The notes beneath the pieces are model-generated. The model was not told the origin of the DNA. It saw only the letters and a program-made list of their open reading frames with translations, and ran no database searches. This document shows, one piece after another, positions 28,656 through 38,680 of a stretch of DNA of 64,000 nt (positions are counted from its first letter, which is position 1; each line of letters begins with the position of its first letter). This stretch comes from Burkholderia singularis (GTDB lineage Bacteria; Pseudomonadota; Gammaproteobacteria; Burkholderiales; Burkholderiaceae). The DNA lies in assembly GCF_900176645.1 (NCBI RefSeq), contig NZ_FXAN01000014.1, positions 61,211 to 125,210 on the forward strand, written 5' to 3'. The position numbers were made by a program, and so were the translations under genes.

Positions 28656-31600
28656 TTACACCAGGACGCGCTCGATCCCGCCGCTGTTCGCACGCGCGAC
28701 GTAATCGGCCATCCAGTTTTCGCCGAGCATGTGGCGCGCGATCTCGACAACGATGTAATCGGCTTCGATATCCGCGTCCTCGCTGTAGCGCGACAGACCT
28801 TGCAGGCACGCCGGGCAGCTCGTCAGAATCTTGACGTCCTGATCGCCCGCCGGCGTCTGGCCGCTCGCACCGCCGCCCGACACCACCGGAATGTTACGCA
28901 ATTTCGCCACGCCCTTTCGGATCTCCTCTTCCTTGCGGAAACGCACCTGCGTCGAAACGTCCGGGCGCGTGACCGCGAGCGTGCCCGATTCGCCGCAGCA
29001 GCGGTCGTTCTTCGCGATCTTGTAGCCGTCCTTCTCGGCGCCCATCAGGTCGTTGACGAGCTTGACCGGGTCGACCGTCTTGATCGGCGTGTGGCAAGGG
29101 TCGTGATACATGTAGCGCGTGCCCTTCACGCCGTCGAGCTTGAGCCCCTTTTCGAGCAGGAACTCGTGGATGTCGATGATCCGGCAGCCGGGAAAGATCT
29201 TGTCGAATTCGTAGCCGGCAAGCTGGTCGTAGCAGGTGCCGCACGACACCACCACCGTCTTGATGTCGAGGTAGTTCAGCGTGTTCGCGACGCGATGGAA
29301 CAGCACGCGGTTGTCGGTGACGATCTGCTCGGCGCGGTCGTACTGGCCCGAGCCGCGCTGCGGATAGCCGCAGCACAGGTAGCCGGGCGGCAGCACCGTC
29401 TGCACGCCGGCTTCCCACAGCATCGCCTGCGTCGCGAGCCCGACCTGCGAGAACAGCCGCTCGGAGCCGCAGCCGGGGAAGTAGAACACCGCCTCCGAAT
29501 CGACGGTCGTCGTCTTCGGATTGCGGATGATCGGCACGATCTTGTTGTCCTCGATGTCGAGCAGCGCGCGCGCCGTCTTCTTCGGCAGGTTGCCCGGCAT
29601 CTTCTTGTTGACGAAGTGAATCACCTGCTCGACCACGGGCGGCTTGCCGGTCGTCGCGGGCGGGTGCGCGGTCTGCTTCTGCACGACTTTCTTCAGCATG
29701 TCGTTCGCGAGGCGCTGCGCCTTGTAGCCGACCCCCATCATCACCGCGCGCGCCGCGTTGATCGTCTGCGGATTGGTCGCGTTCAGGAAGAACATCCCGG
29801 CCGCGCTGCCCGCGTTGAACTTCTTCTTGCCCATCTTGCGCAACAGGTTGCGCATGTTCATCGTCACGTCGCCGAAATCGATCTTCACCGGGCACGGCGT
29901 CGCGCATTTGTGGCAGACGGTGCAGTGATCGGCGACGTCGTTGAACTCGTCCCAGTGCTTGATCGACACGCCGCGGCGTGTCTGTTCCTCGTACAGGAAC
30001 GCCTCGACGAGCAGCGACGTGGCGAGGATCTTGTTGCGCGGGCTGTACAGCAGGTTCGCGCGCGGCACGTGCGTCGCGCACACCGGCTTGCATTTGCCGC
30101 AGCGCAGGCAGTTCTTCACCGAATCGGCGATCGCGCCGATGTCGGACTGCTGCATGATCAGCGATTCGTAGCCCATCAGCCCGAAGCTCGGCGTGTACGC
30201 GTTGCGCAGGTCCGCGCCGTCGAGCAGCTTGCCCTTGTTGAAGCGCCCTTGCGGATCGACACGCTGCTTGTACGCACGGAATTCACCGATTTCGGCATCG
30301 GTCAGGAACTCGAGCTTCGTGATGCCGATGCCGTGCTCGCCGGAGATCACGCCGTCGAGCGAGCGCGCGAGCGCCATGATCCGCGCGACCGCCGCGTGCG
30401 CGTCCTGCAGCATCTCGTAGTTGTCGGAGTTCACCGGCAGGTTGGTGTGGACGTTGCCGTCGCCCGCGTGCATATGCAGCGCGACGAACACGCGGCCGCG
30501 CAGTACCTGCTTGTGGATTGCCTGCGCCTCGTCGAGGATCGGCTTGAACGCGCCGCCGTTGAAGATCTGGCGCAGTTCCGCGCGAATCTCCTGCTTCCAC
30601 GACACGCGCAACGTGCGGTCCTGCGCGACGTCGAAGACGCGCGCGCCGGCTTGCGCGTCGACGCGATCGGCGAGCTTCTCCGCGAGCGCCGCGTAGCCGA
30701 GCGCGACGAGATCGTGCTGCGCATCGGCAAGCGGTTTGTCGAGCGAATCGCGCAGGTACGTCCAGCGCGCACGCACGCGGCCGAGCAGGTCGAGCGCCTG
30801 CTGCACGCGATCTTCCAGCAGCTCGGCGCTCGGAATCTCGTTCGCGTCGTCGCTCTTGCCGAGCGGCAGGTTGCCCGCGCTGAAGAATGCCTCGAGCGCA
30901 TCGACGAGCTGCAGCTTGTTCTTGATCGACAGCTCGATGTTGATCCGCTCGATGCCGTCCGTGTACTCGCCCATCCGGTCGAGCGGGATCACGACGTCCT
31001 CGTTGATCTTGAACGCGTTGGTGTGCTTCGCGATCGCGGCGGTGCGGCTGCGGTCGAGCCAGAAACGCTTTCTCGCCTCGGCGCTCACCGCGACGAAGCC
31101 CTCGCCGCTCTTGCCGTTGGCCATCCGGATCACGTCGGACGTCGCGATCGCGACCGCATCCGCGTCGTCGCCGACGATGTCGCCGATCAGCACCATCTTC
31201 GGGAACGCCTGGCGCTTGCTCTTCGTCGCATAGCCGACCGCGCGCAGATAGCGCTCGTCGAGATGCTCGAGGCCCGCGAGAATCGCGCCGCCCCGCTTGG
31301 ACGTCTCGAACAAATAATCTTTGATTTCGACGATGCTCGGAATCGCCTCGCGCGCCTGGCCGAAGAATTCGAGGCACACGGTGCGCGTGTGCGCGGGCAT
31401 CTTGTGCAGCACCCAGCGCGCGGACGTGATGAGGCCGTCGCAACCTTCTTTCTGCACGCCCGGCAGGCCGGCGAGGAATTTGTCGGTGACGTCCTTGCCG
31501 AGCCCGGCCTTGCGAAAACGCCGGCCTTCGATGTCGAGCGTCTCGGTGCGAAGCAGCTTTTCGCCCGGCGCGCGCGCGCCGTCGAACCACTTCAGTTCGA

Positions 31601-32678
31601 AGCGAGCGATCGCGATGTCGTGAATCTTGCCGAGGTTGTGGTCGATACGCGTGACTTCGAGCCAGTTGCCGTCCGGATCGACCATTCGCCACCACGCGAG
31701 ATTGTCGAGCGCGGTACCCCACAGCACCGCCTTCTTGCCGCCCGCGTTCATCGCGATGTTGCCGCCGATGCACGACGCATCGAGCGAGGTCGGATCGACC
31801 GCGAACACGTAGCCGGCCGCCTCGGCCGCTTCAGTCACGCGGCGCGTGACGACGCCCGCGCCGGAAAAGATCGTCGGCACCTTGTGCGCGACGCCCGGCA
31901 GCTCGGTCAGCTCGACGGCGCCCAGTTGCTCGAGCTTCTCGGTGTTGATGACGGCGGAAAACGGCGTGAGCGGCACCGCGCCGCCCGTATAGCCGGTGCC
32001 GCCGCCGCGCGGAATCACGGTCAGGCCAAGCTCGAAACACGCCTTCACCAGGCAGGCGATCTCGGCCTCGGTATCGGGCGTCAGGATCACGAACGGGTAT
32101 TCGACGCGCCAGTCGGTTGCGTCGGTCACGTGCGACACGCGGGCGAGGCCGTCGAAGCGGATGTTGTCCTTTTGCGTGCAGCGGCCGAGCACCTTCGTCG
32201 CGCGGCGGCGCAACTCGGCCATCCGGTCGAATTCCTGCGCGAAATCGTCGACCGCGCGATGCGCGGCCGCGGCGAGCATGCCGACGCGCGCGGCGCGCTC
32301 GCGGCCCGCCTCGTCGCCGTGTTCGGACAAATCGGCATGGCGGCGCTTCTCGATCTCGGTCAACCGATGGTTCAACGCCTCGATCAACAGCGCGCGGCGT
32401 TTCGGGTTGTCGAGCAGGTCGTCCTGCAGATATGGATTGCGGCGCACGACCCAGATGTCGCCCAGCACTTCGTACAGCATCCGCGCCGAACGGCCGGTGC
32501 GGCGCTCGGCGCGCAGCTCGTCGAGTACCGCCCAAGCCTCTTCGCCGAGCAGGCGAATCACGATCTCGCGATCGGAAAACGACGTGTAGTTGTACGGGAT
32601 TTCGCGCAAGCGCGGAGCGGGGTCGGCGACGACGGCGGCTGCCGCGCCGTGCGGATCGAAAACTTGCGGTGCGTTCAT
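28656..32678 (-). CDS. Giant FAD/Fe-S oxidoreductase: DUF3683 + GlcD-like + GlpC/CCG domains
   Basis: A 1340-residue fusion resembling a D-lactate/glycolate-type dehydrogenase with its electron-transfer partner attached. In order: DUF3683 N-terminal domain (about 20-165); FAD-binding type 4 domain ([29 protein letters not shown]); FAD-oxidase C-terminal domain ([29 protein letters not shown]); two 4Fe-4S clusters ([11 protein letters not shown] and [12 protein letters not shown]); and a CCG region ([44 protein letters not shown]). Electrons probably pass from a 2-hydroxyacid through FAD and Fe-S clusters to quinone. The substrate is not evident. It heads the leftward block and is divergent from ilvA. 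Confidence 0.9.
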   Translation of the reverse strand: MNAPQVFDPHGAAAAVVADPAPRLREIPYNYTSFSDREIVIRLLGEEAWAVLDELRAERRTGRSARMLYEVLGDIWVVRRNPYLQDDLLDNPKRRALLIEALNHRLTEIEKRRHADLSEHGDEAGRERAARVGMLAAAAHRAVDDFAQEFDRMAELRRRATKVLGRCTQKDNIRFDGLARVSHVTDATDWRVEYPFVILTPDTEAEIACLVKACFELGLTVIPRGGGTGYTGGAVPLTPFSAVINTEKLEQLGAVELTELPGVAHKVPTIFSGAGVVTRRVTEAAEAAGYVFAVDPTSLDASCIGGNIAMNAGGKKAVLWGTALDNLAWWRMVDPDGNWLEVTRIDHNLGKIHDIAIARFELKWFDGARAPGEKLLRTETLDIEGRRFRKAGLGKDVTDKFLAGLPGVQKEGCDGLITSARWVLHKMPAHTRTVCLEFFGQAREAIPSIVEIKDYLFETSKRGGAILAGLEHLDERYLRAVGYATKSKRQAFPKMVLIGDIVGDDADAVAIATSDVIRMANGKSGEGFVAVSAEARKRFWLDRSRTAAIAKHTNAFKINEDVVIPLDRMGEYTDGIERINIELSIKNKLQLVDALEAFFSAGNLPLGKSDDANEIPSAELLEDRVQQALDLLGRVRARWTYLRDSLDKPLADAQHDLVALGYAALAEKLADRVDAQAGARVFDVAQDRTLRVSWKQEIRAELRQIFNGGAFKPILDEAQAIHKQVLRGRVFVALHMHAGDGNVHTNLPVNSDNYEMLQDAHAAVARIMALARSLDGVISGEHGIGITKLEFLTDAEIGEFRAYKQRVDPQGRFNKGKLLDGADLRNAYTPSFGLMGYESLIMQQSDIGAIADSVKNCLRCGKCKPVCATHVPRANLLYSPRNKILATSLLVEAFLYEEQTRRGVSIKHWDEFNDVADHCTVCHKCATPCPVKIDFGDVTMNMRNLLRKMGKKKFNAGSAAGMFFLNATNPQTINAARAVMMGVGYKAQRLANDMLKKVVQKQTAHPPATTGKPPVVEQVIHFVNKKMPGNLPKKTARALLDIEDNKIVPIIRNPKTTTVDSEAVFYFPGCGSERLFSQVGLATQAMLWEAGVQTVLPPGYLCCGYPQRGSGQYDRAEQIVTDNRVLFHRVANTLNYLDIKTVVVSCGTCYDQLAGYEFDKIFPGCRIIDIHEFLLEKGLKLDGVKGTRYMYHDPCHTPIKTVDPVKLVNDLMGAEKDGYKIAKNDRCCGESGTLAVTRPDVSTQVRFRKEEEIRKGVAKLRNIPVVSGGGASGQTPAGDQDVKILTSCPACLQGLSRYSEDADIEADYIVVEIARHMLGENWMADYVARANSGGIERVLV

Positions 32679-32891
32679 TGTTCGGACGATTCAAAAGCCG
32701 CTCACGCGCTTCAATCGAGCGCGAAACCGGCAGGCGCGTGGTGCGCGATTTTGGGGAAATCTTCTATTACCAGGCGCGCGGCAGTGTTGCATGAGGCCCG
32801 AGTCCGCTGCGCGGCACCGGGTCGGACGCGAAAACGTCATTCCGGGGCAAAGCGCTGCAGCATCCACTCTGGACGACAACCTGACTTGGGA

Positions 32892-32922
32892 CCGGAGTAA
32901 GCGCTAAAAGCGCTAACTCCGG
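32892..32922. repeat. 14-bp inverted repeat with one mismatch
   Basis: CCGGAGTAAGCGCT (32892-32905) faces AGCGCTAACTCCGG (32909-32922) across AAA; 13 of 14 pairs match. It lies about 215 bases upstream of the oxidoreductase start and has no T-run, so an operator or a structured transcript is more likely than a terminator. Confidence 0.6.
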
Positions 32923-33152
32923 ATCGACACGGCCTGGCGGCGCTCGAAATCAGCGTCACGATCGCGCACGGCGCGCGTGCCGCTCCGCCGCAGGGCAAGC
33001 TGCGCGCGGCGATGGCTTCAAAATGGCGATCCGAGGCTGCCTTTGCATCTTCCGATCCTTGATTTAAGTCGGAATTCTAACCCAGGTTAGACCAACGCGT
33101 TAATCGTCAAGCGCGCATCGAATGACCGTCCGGACGGTCGACGAACCACGTG

Positions 33153-33197
33153 GCCAATTGTGCCAATTGTGCCAATTGTGCCAATTGTGCCGATTGG
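33153..33197. repeat. 9-bp tandem repeat (GCCAATTGT) x4 plus one degenerate copy
   Basis: Four perfect copies of GCCAATTGT (33153-33188) are followed by GCCGATTGG (33189-33197), about 130 bases upstream of the ilvA start. Each unit holds the palindrome CAATTG. The array is slippage-prone and could vary in copy number between strains. Confidence 0.9.
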
Positions 33198-33327
33198 CGC
33201 TGCCCAGCGCGCGGCCGGCCATGCGGCTGAGATCGAAGCGACGCGAGTTGGCGCTATCATTATTCTTTCATCGCCTTATTACCTCATTGCCTTTTGCGCC
33301 GCATCGACGCTTTTTGCCCCTTCTTAC

Positions 33328-34851
33328 ATGGCCTCGCACGATTACCTGAAGAAAATCCTGACCGCTCGCGTGTACGACGTCGCCCGCGAAACGGAGCTTG
33401 AACGCGCGCGCAACCTGTCGGTGCGGCTGGGCAACGACGTGTGGCTCAAGCGCGAGGACAACCAGCCGGTGTTTTCGTTCAAGCTGCGCGGCGCGTACAA
33501 CAAGATGGCGCATATTGACGCCGAGGCGCTCGCGCGCGGCGTGATCACCGCGTCGGCGGGCAACCACGCGCAAGGCGTCGCGTTCTCGGCCGCGCGGATG
33601 AACGTGCGCGCGATCATCGTCGTGCCGGTCACCACGCCGCAGGTGAAGGTCGACGCGGTGCGCGCGCACGGCGGGCCGGGCGTGGAGGTGATCCAGGCGG
33701 GCGAGTCGTACAGCGACGCGTATGCGCACGCGCTGCGGCTTCAGGCCGAGCGCGGCCTGACGTTCGTTCATCCGTTCGACGATCCGCACGTGATCGCGGG
33801 CCAGGGCACGGTCGCGATGGAGATTCTGCGCCAGCACCAGGGGCCGATCCATGCGATTTTCGTGCCGATCGGCGGCGGCGGGCTGGCGGCGGGCGTTGCC
33901 GCCTACGTGAAGGCGGTGCGGCCCGAGATCCGGGTGATCGGCGTGCAAACGGACGATTCGTGCGCGATGGCGCAATCGCTTGCGGCGGGGCGGCGCGTCG
34001 AGCTGAGCGAGGTCGGGCTGTTCTCGGACGGCACGGCGGTCAAGCTGGTCGGCGACGAGACGTTCCGCCTGTGCGCGGCGCATCTGGACGGGGTCGTGAC
34101 GGTCGATACCGACGCGCTGTGCGCGGCGATCAAGGACGTGTTCCAGGACACGCGCAGCGTGCTCGAGCCGGCCGGCTCGCTGGCGGTGGCGGGCGCGAAG
34201 GCGTATGCGCAGCGCGAGGGGCTGGCCGGCAAGACGCTGGTGGCGATCACCTCGGGGGCGAACATGAACTTCGACCGGATGCGCTTCGTTGCCGAGCGCG
34301 CGGAAGTGGGCGAGGCGCGCGAGGCGGTGTTCGCGGTGACGCTGCCCGAGGAGCGCGGCAGCTTCCGGCGCTTTTGCGCGCTCATCGGCGAGCGCAACGT
34401 CACGGAGTTCAACTACCGGATTGCGGATGCGCAGACCGCGCATATTTTCGTCGGCGTGCAGATCCGGCAGCGCGGCGAATCGGACGCGATCGCGGCGAAC
34501 TTCGCCGCGCACGGCTTTGCCACGGTCGACCTGACGGGCGATGAATTATCCAAGCAGCACGTGCGCTACATGGTCGGCGGGCGCTCGCCGCTCGCGCGCG
34601 ACGAGCGGCTGTTTCGCTTCGAGTTTCCGGAGCGCCCGGGCGCGCTGATGAAGTTCCTGTCGGCGATGGCGCCGGAGTGGAATATCAGCCTGTTTCATTA
34701 CCGAAATCAGGGCGCGGATTACAGCTCGATCCTGGTCGGCCTGCAAGTGCCGCCGGCCGACCATGCGGCGTTCGAGCGCTTCCTGGTCGCGCTCGGCTAT
34801 CCGTTCTGGGAAGAGAGCAGTAATCCGGCGTACCACCTGTTCCTGGGCTGA
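33328..34851 (+). CDS. ilvA: Threonine ammonia-lyase, biosynthetic (IlvA)
   Basis: IlvA deaminates threonine to 2-oxobutanoate, the committed step of isoleucine synthesis, and is inhibited by isoleucine. The 507-residue length matches the biosynthetic enzyme. PLP Lys52 lies in PVFSFKLRGAYNKM, the glycine loop is PIGGGGLAAGVAAYVK, and two C-terminal ACT-like domains are visible (REAVFAVTLPEERGSFRRFCALIGERNVTEFNYR and RLFRFEFPERPGALMKFLSAMAPEWNISLFHYR). The ATG at 33328 is chosen because the family begins MASHDYLKKIL; upstream frame is repeat-derived. Confidence 0.94.
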   Translation: MASHDYLKKILTARVYDVARETELERARNLSVRLGNDVWLKREDNQPVFSFKLRGAYNKMAHIDAEALARGVITASAGNHAQGVAFSAARMNVRAIIVVPVTTPQVKVDAVRAHGGPGVEVIQAGESYSDAYAHALRLQAERGLTFVHPFDDPHVIAGQGTVAMEILRQHQGPIHAIFVPIGGGGLAAGVAAYVKAVRPEIRVIGVQTDDSCAMAQSLAAGRRVELSEVGLFSDGTAVKLVGDETFRLCAAHLDGVVTVDTDALCAAIKDVFQDTRSVLEPAGSLAVAGAKAYAQREGLAGKTLVAITSGANMNFDRMRFVAERAEVGEAREAVFAVTLPEERGSFRRFCALIGERNVTEFNYRIADAQTAHIFVGVQIRQRGESDAIAANFAAHGFATVDLTGDELSKQHVRYMVGGRSPLARDERLFRFEFPERPGALMKFLSAMAPEWNISLFHYRNQGADYSSILVGLQVPPADHAAFERFLVALGYPFWEESSNPAYHLFLG

Positions 34852-34952
34852 CATCAATGCGGTAGCCGCGATCGACGGCCGCAAATGAATCGAACCTGTC
34901 GATACCGGCCGATTCGAACCGCTATCGCCAGCGCCAAAATAAACGGCCCCGA

Positions 34953-36023
34953 TCAGTGCGAATGGCGGTGATGAATATCCGGAAAATGCGCGTGCGTATG
35001 CGTGAGCGGCGTATGCCGATGCGTATGCGTATGCGGTTCGTCGCCATCCCAGTCAAAATCGTGCGTGTGCTGGTGATGTGCGTCGTGGCGATGCCGGTGG
35101 CTGTGCTCGAGCGCCTCGTGCGTATGCGGATGCTCATGTCGCTCGCGCAGATGCAGCCAGATGCCGACGGCCATCAACGCCGCTGCCGCCCAAAACGACA
35201 GCGCAGGCCATTCAGGCCAAATCGCGAGCGACAACCCCACGCCGAATAGCGGCGCCACCGAAAAATACGCGCCGGTGCGCGCGGTGCCAAGGTCGCGCAG
35301 CGCAAGGACGAACAGCACGAGGCTCACGCCGTAGCCGGCGAAGCCGGTCAGCATCGCGGCGGCGACCGCCGGCACGGCTGGCAGCCGCGAGCCGAGCGCA
35401 AACGCGATCACGAGATTGACCGTGCCCGCGACCAGGCCTTTGATGCACGCGATCGTCGCGGCGTCGTGGGCCGACACCTTGCGCGTCAGGTTGTTGTCGA
35501 TCGCCCAGCATGCACACGCCGCCGCGACGAGCAGCGCACCTGCCGGCAGGTGCGCCGCGCCCGGATGCCAGGACAGCAGTACGCCGCCCGCGACGATCGC
35601 AGCCATGCCGGCGAAGATCTGCCCATCGACGTTCTCGCGAAACACCAGCCACGCGATCACGGCGGTAAATACGCCTTCGAGATTGAGCAGCAGCGCGCTC
35701 GTGGCGGCGGGCGTCGCAGCGAGGCCGAGCATCAACAGCGCGGGGCCCGCCACGCCGCCCGCCACGACCGCGCCGGCGAGCCAAGGCAGTTCCGCCGGCG
35801 GCAGGCGTGCGGCCACGCTATGGTGCGCATCGGCGGGCTCGCCGCGCGACAGGCGCCGCACCAGGATGAAGACCGCCAGGCCGGCTCCGCTGCCGAGGTA
35901 GAACAGCCCGGCGACCATGAACGGCGGCAGGGCGCCGAGCAGCAGCTTCGCGACCGGGGTGGTGGAGCCGAACAGCACGGCGGCGAGAAGCGCGGTAAAG
36001 ACCGCATGCGTTCGGACGAACAT
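34953..36023 (-). CDS. EamA/DMT-family transporter with histidine-rich C-terminal tail
   Basis: A 356-residue inner-membrane permease with about ten hydrophobic helices in two EamA repeats (AVLFGSTTPVAKLLLGALPPFMVAGLFYLGS opens the first; ACWAIDNNLTRKVSAHDAATIACIKGLVAGTVNLVIAF lies in the second). After the last helix (AAAALMAVGIWLHL) comes a roughly 60-residue tail made of His-x repeats such as HEHPHTHEALEHSHRHRHD and HTHTHRHTPLTHTHAHF. Such tails bind Zn, Ni or Co in other transporters, so a metal or metal-chelate substrate, or metal sensing, is possible. The start at 36023 fits the first helix. It converges with ilvA. Confidence 0.84.
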   Translation of the reverse strand: MFVRTHAVFTALLAAVLFGSTTPVAKLLLGALPPFMVAGLFYLGSGAGLAVFILVRRLSRGEPADAHHSVAARLPPAELPWLAGAVVAGGVAGPALLMLGLAATPAATSALLLNLEGVFTAVIAWLVFRENVDGQIFAGMAAIVAGGVLLSWHPGAAHLPAGALLVAAACACWAIDNNLTRKVSAHDAATIACIKGLVAGTVNLVIAFALGSRLPAVPAVAAAMLTGFAGYGVSLVLFVLALRDLGTARTGAYFSVAPLFGVGLSLAIWPEWPALSFWAAAALMAVGIWLHLRERHEHPHTHEALEHSHRHRHDAHHQHTHDFDWDGDEPHTHTHRHTPLTHTHAHFPDIHHRHSH

Positions 36024-36396
36024 GGGCGTGGCGCGTGCGCGTGAAATGGGAGCAGGGAATGTGACGCAACGATATCGCAAACCCGGCGCGCCGGTCATTC
36101 GTTCGGTGCCGGGCGGGCAAAACGCGTCGCGGCGGGACAACATGGCAAGGTGGAGCCGCCGCGGCGGCGCGGGATGCCACGAAACGCAGCGCGGCAGTAG
36201 GCGCGCGGCGCAAGGCGGCGCGATGAGGTTGGCGGCACCCGGCGCAACGGGCGGCAGGCAGTCCAATGCAATGAACGGTTTGCCGAATTCGGCGCGTGGC
36301 GGCGTGCCGCCGCCGCGTCGGCAGCCTCGAGCGTCAACCAGGGCGATGCCATTCACGATGGCAAACGCGAACACGAGGCGGAGCGTCCGCACGCGC
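36024..36396. other. Intergenic region, no feature recognised
   Basis: 373 bases between the YigZ-family stop and the DMT transporter start, both leftward. It presumably carries the transporter promoter. I saw no convincing -35/-10 pair, terminator or coding sequence. Confidence 0.5.
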
Positions 36397-36987
36397 TCAA
36401 TCGATCGCGGGAAAGCCGGCGCGCCCTTGCGTCAAATCGAACAGTGCATCGCGTGCCGCGTCGAGCGCGGCGGCGGGCAGCCGGATCACGAGTTTGACCG
36501 TCATCCCGTACACGCTGTCGACCAGTTCGTGCTTTTCCTGCTCGATCCAGCGACGCACGCGCGCCTCGTCGGGATAACCCATCTCGATCGCGAGCCGCGC
36601 ATACGCGATCCGGTCGACGCGCTCGGCGTCGGCGAGCGCGGCGGCGATTGCATCGGTATACGCGCGCACGAGGCCGCCCGCGCCGAGCTTCACGCCGCCG
36701 AAATAGCGCACGACGGCGCCGAGCACACCGTCGAGGTCATGATGGCGCAGCACCTCGAGAATCGGGCGCCCGGCCGTGCCGGACGGCTCGCCGTCGTCCG
36801 ACATGCCGGACTGCCCGCCCGCGAGGAGCGCCCAGCAGACGTGCGTTGCGCCCGGATGTTCGGTGCGCAGGCGCTGTAATTCGACCATCGCGGCGTCACG
36901 ACCATCGACCGGAATTGCATAGGCGATGAAGCGGCTCTTGCGGATCTCGATTTCGCGCGTGGTGATGTCGGCGAGTGTGCAGGTCAT
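36397..36987 (-). CDS. YigZ/IMPACT family protein
   Basis: A 196-residue protein with the UPF0029/IMPACT N-terminal domain: EIRKSRFIAYAIPVDGRDAAM, HVCWALLAGGQSGMSDDGEPSGTAGRP and VVRYFGGVKLGAGGLVRAYTDAI are the signature blocks. A short DUF1949-like C-terminal domain follows. Eukaryotic IMPACT regulates GCN2; the bacterial function is not settled. It is monocistronic here, with its start facing the 569-base region upstream of the universal stress protein gene. Confidence 0.9.
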   Translation of the reverse strand: MTCTLADITTREIEIRKSRFIAYAIPVDGRDAAMVELQRLRTEHPGATHVCWALLAGGQSGMSDDGEPSGTAGRPILEVLRHHDLDGVLGAVVRYFGGVKLGAGGLVRAYTDAIAAALADAERVDRIAYARLAIEMGYPDEARVRRWIEQEKHELVDSVYGMTVKLVIRLPAAALDAARDALFDLTQGRAGFPAID

Positions 36988-37556
36988 GTCGGATGTTGCA
37001 TAACGTTCGATGTATTCAATGACGTAGGCCGTTCCCCGGGTGAGTGAAGCCGTGCCGCTCGAACGGTCTCAGGCAACGGTCGGCCCGCGTTGCGGCGGCC
37101 GGCGGCCGGGCCGGTGACGGATCGGTCACGAAAAAGAGAATTTTACGGCGTTGCGCATTGCGGCGGTGCGCGGTGCAGTGGCGCGCGGGGGAAGGCCGTC
37201 GCCGGGCGCCGTGCATTGCACGAGCTGGCAGGTGCTGCGGCGGTCGAAAAAGCAGCCGCGATTCATTCGGTATGCCGCACATCGCGGGAGAGCGGACTAT
37301 CCGGTAGTGGGCTTGAGCGGTTTCGCGCCGATGTCGATTCCAATCGGCGTCGGCCGGCCGAAACGAACGTGGCGCCGGACCGGGGCCGCCCGCACCGTGC
37401 CCGGCGCCGGCTGCGATGGCGAGCAGCGACGCCATTTCGGCGCACGTTGCCGCCGAGGGTTGATCGAAGTCAACGCACGGGCGTCGCAGGCCGCCGATCA
37501 TGATAACGAAGCTACGCGCGACGGTGCGCATGGCGGGTTATCTAGCGGAGTCATCC
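36988..37556. other. 569-base divergent intergenic region left of the oxygen-limitation island
   Basis: It lies between the divergent YigZ-family and universal stress protein genes. The left part should hold the yigZ-like promoter. The right end holds an FNR/ANR-type box at 37460-37473 with a properly placed -10. The open frames seen here have arginine-rich out-of-frame composition and no Shine-Dalgarno, so I do not call a gene. Confidence 0.55.
37460..37506 (+). promoter_or_regulatory. FNR/ANR box and -10 upstream of the universal stress protein gene
   Basis: TTGAT-CGAA-GTCAA (37460-37473) matches the ANR/FNR dyad with one deviation from perfect symmetry. A class II site centred at -41.5 would place the start near 37508; CATGAT/TGATAA at 37498-37506 is a fitting -10, and the ATG follows at 37557. 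Confidence 0.75.
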
Positions 37557-38033
37557 ATGTACCAGAACATCATGGTTGCGACCGACGGCAGCGTGCCGTC
37601 GATGCATGCGCTCGCCGAGGCGCTGAAGCTGGCGAAGCTGAGCGGCGCCCGTGTGCGCGCCGTCTATGTGATCGATACGTCGGTGCTGTTCACGTATGCG
37701 GGTCTCGGCGATCCGCGCGAACTGCTCGAAGACGCGCGCATCGGCGGTGCCGAGGTGTTGACGAACGCGCAAAGCGCGTTGGCGCAAGCGGGCGTGGCGG
37801 GCGATACCGAGTTGATCGAGACCGATAGCATTGGCGACGATATCGCGAGCCGGTTGGAGCGCTATGTCGAGCAGCACCATTTCGATCTGGCCGTGATCGG
37901 CACACACGGGCGTCGCGGCGTGCGTCGTCTGCTGCTGGGCAGCGTCGCGGAACGCTTCGTGCGCACGTCGAGCTGCCCGGTGCTGTTGGTGCGGGCCGAC
38001 GAGCCGCCGCGCAGCGCGCGTGCGGCGGCCTGA
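37557..38033 (+). CDS. Universal stress protein (UspA family)
   Basis: A 158-residue single-domain Usp: MYQNIMVATDGSVPSMHALAEALKLA at the N-terminus and GTHGRRGVRRLLLGSVAERF (from residue 115) with the G-2x-G-9x-G(S) ATP-binding pattern, ending SSCPVLLVRA. ATP-binding Usps are typically induced by hypoxia or stationary phase. GGAG lies upstream of the ATG at 37557, and the FNR/ANR box with its -10 sits in the promoter, so oxygen-limited induction is likely. The small membrane protein gene begins 16 bases after the stop and is probably cotranscribed. Confidence 0.93.
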   Translation: MYQNIMVATDGSVPSMHALAEALKLAKLSGARVRAVYVIDTSVLFTYAGLGDPRELLEDARIGGAEVLTNAQSALAQAGVAGDTELIETDSIGDDIASRLERYVEQHHFDLAVIGTHGRRGVRRLLLGSVAERFVRTSSCPVLLVRADEPPRSARAAA

Positions 38034-38049
38034 TCACGCGGAGCCGGAC

Positions 38050-38238
38050 ATGGCGCGCAAACAATATCGGATCGTCGCCGCCACGATCTGCGTTTTTCTG
38101 TCGCTCGCAGGCATGATGGCGGTGGTGACCAGCATGCTGTTCGATAACGGCGCGGCGTTGCGCTATGGCGCGATCGGATTGATTGCCGGGATCGCGGGCT
38201 TCGTCGTGATGCTCAATCCGGGCGAGAAGCGCACGTAA
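38050..38238 (+). CDS. Small two-helix membrane protein, DUF2964-like
   Basis: A 62-residue protein beginning MARKQYRIVAATICVFLSLAGMM, with two hydrophobic segments (IVAATICVFLSLAGMMAVVTSMLF and LRYGAIGLIAGIAGFVVML) and a charged C-terminus. It resembles the short DUF2964 proteins I associate with Burkholderia, but I cannot confirm the family. Function unknown. It sits 16 bases after the universal stress protein gene and should share its FNR-type promoter. Confidence 0.7.
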   Translation: MARKQYRIVAATICVFLSLAGMMAVVTSMLFDNGAALRYGAIGLIAGIAGFVVMLNPGEKRT

Positions 38239-38680
38239 CGTTGTGCAGACCGGGGCGTGAGCGGACGACGTGTGCCGGTGCCGATTCGAGCGTGCATGTC
38301 GAGGCGAGCCAGGCGACGCGAGCGCTGGGGCATCGGATTGTTGCCGGGATGCCGAATACGGTCAAACTCGAGGCGCGTGCATCGCAAGCTTCGCATGCAT
38401 TTGGCGTCGCCCATTTGACCATCGGCGGGCGTGCCGGGCGGCGGATATCGGAAGGGCGCGATGCGGATTCAATTTTCCGCACATTTCGCCGCGTACTGCG
38501 CCCACGATCTGCCTATGCGCTGTTCGCGCGTCGGGCAAACGCCGGCGACTCGCGCGCGAACGTTGCGCGCACGGCTGAAACGCTTGGAGATCACGTCGAC
38601 GCCTGCGCGTTGCGTGATCGGAACATTCCCGTGCCCGGCAAGCCGGAAAGTCGATCTCGCTCAGATGCAAGGAGGCGGAC
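38239..38680. other. Intergenic region, no gene recognised
   Basis: 442 bases between two small rightward genes. Open frames exist but have no ribosome binding site and an out-of-frame amino-acid composition. No FNR-type box or terminator was found here. Confidence 0.5.

Larger units (their letters stand above)
32679..33327. other. 649-base divergent intergenic region between the giant oxidoreductase and ilvA
   Basis: The gap should hold promoters for both divergent genes. It contains an imperfect hairpin at 32892-32922 and a five-copy 9-bp tandem repeat at 33153-33197 (listed separately), and a locally AT-richer stretch at 33255-33325 directly before ilvA. No credible protein-coding gene was found; open frames across the tandem repeat encode only CQL or PIV repeats. 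Confidence 0.6.

Noticed and set aside
28611..32900. A 1429-codon open frame on the + strand opposite the giant oxidoreductase
   Set aside because: Arg/His/Ala/Val-rich composition typical of antisense frames in GC-rich DNA, no start signal, and the opposite strand carries an unmistakable multi-domain protein.
33153..33197. CRISPR-like repeat array
   Set aside because: Units are 9 bases with no spacers and no cas genes nearby; it is a simple tandem repeat.
33122..33349. Small protein with CQL repeats across the 9-bp array
   Set aside because: The frame is created by the tandem repeat, lacks a ribosome binding site and overlaps the ilvA start.
36988..37556. Open frames upstream of the universal stress protein gene
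   Set aside because: They overlap the FNR-type promoter and have out-of-frame composition.
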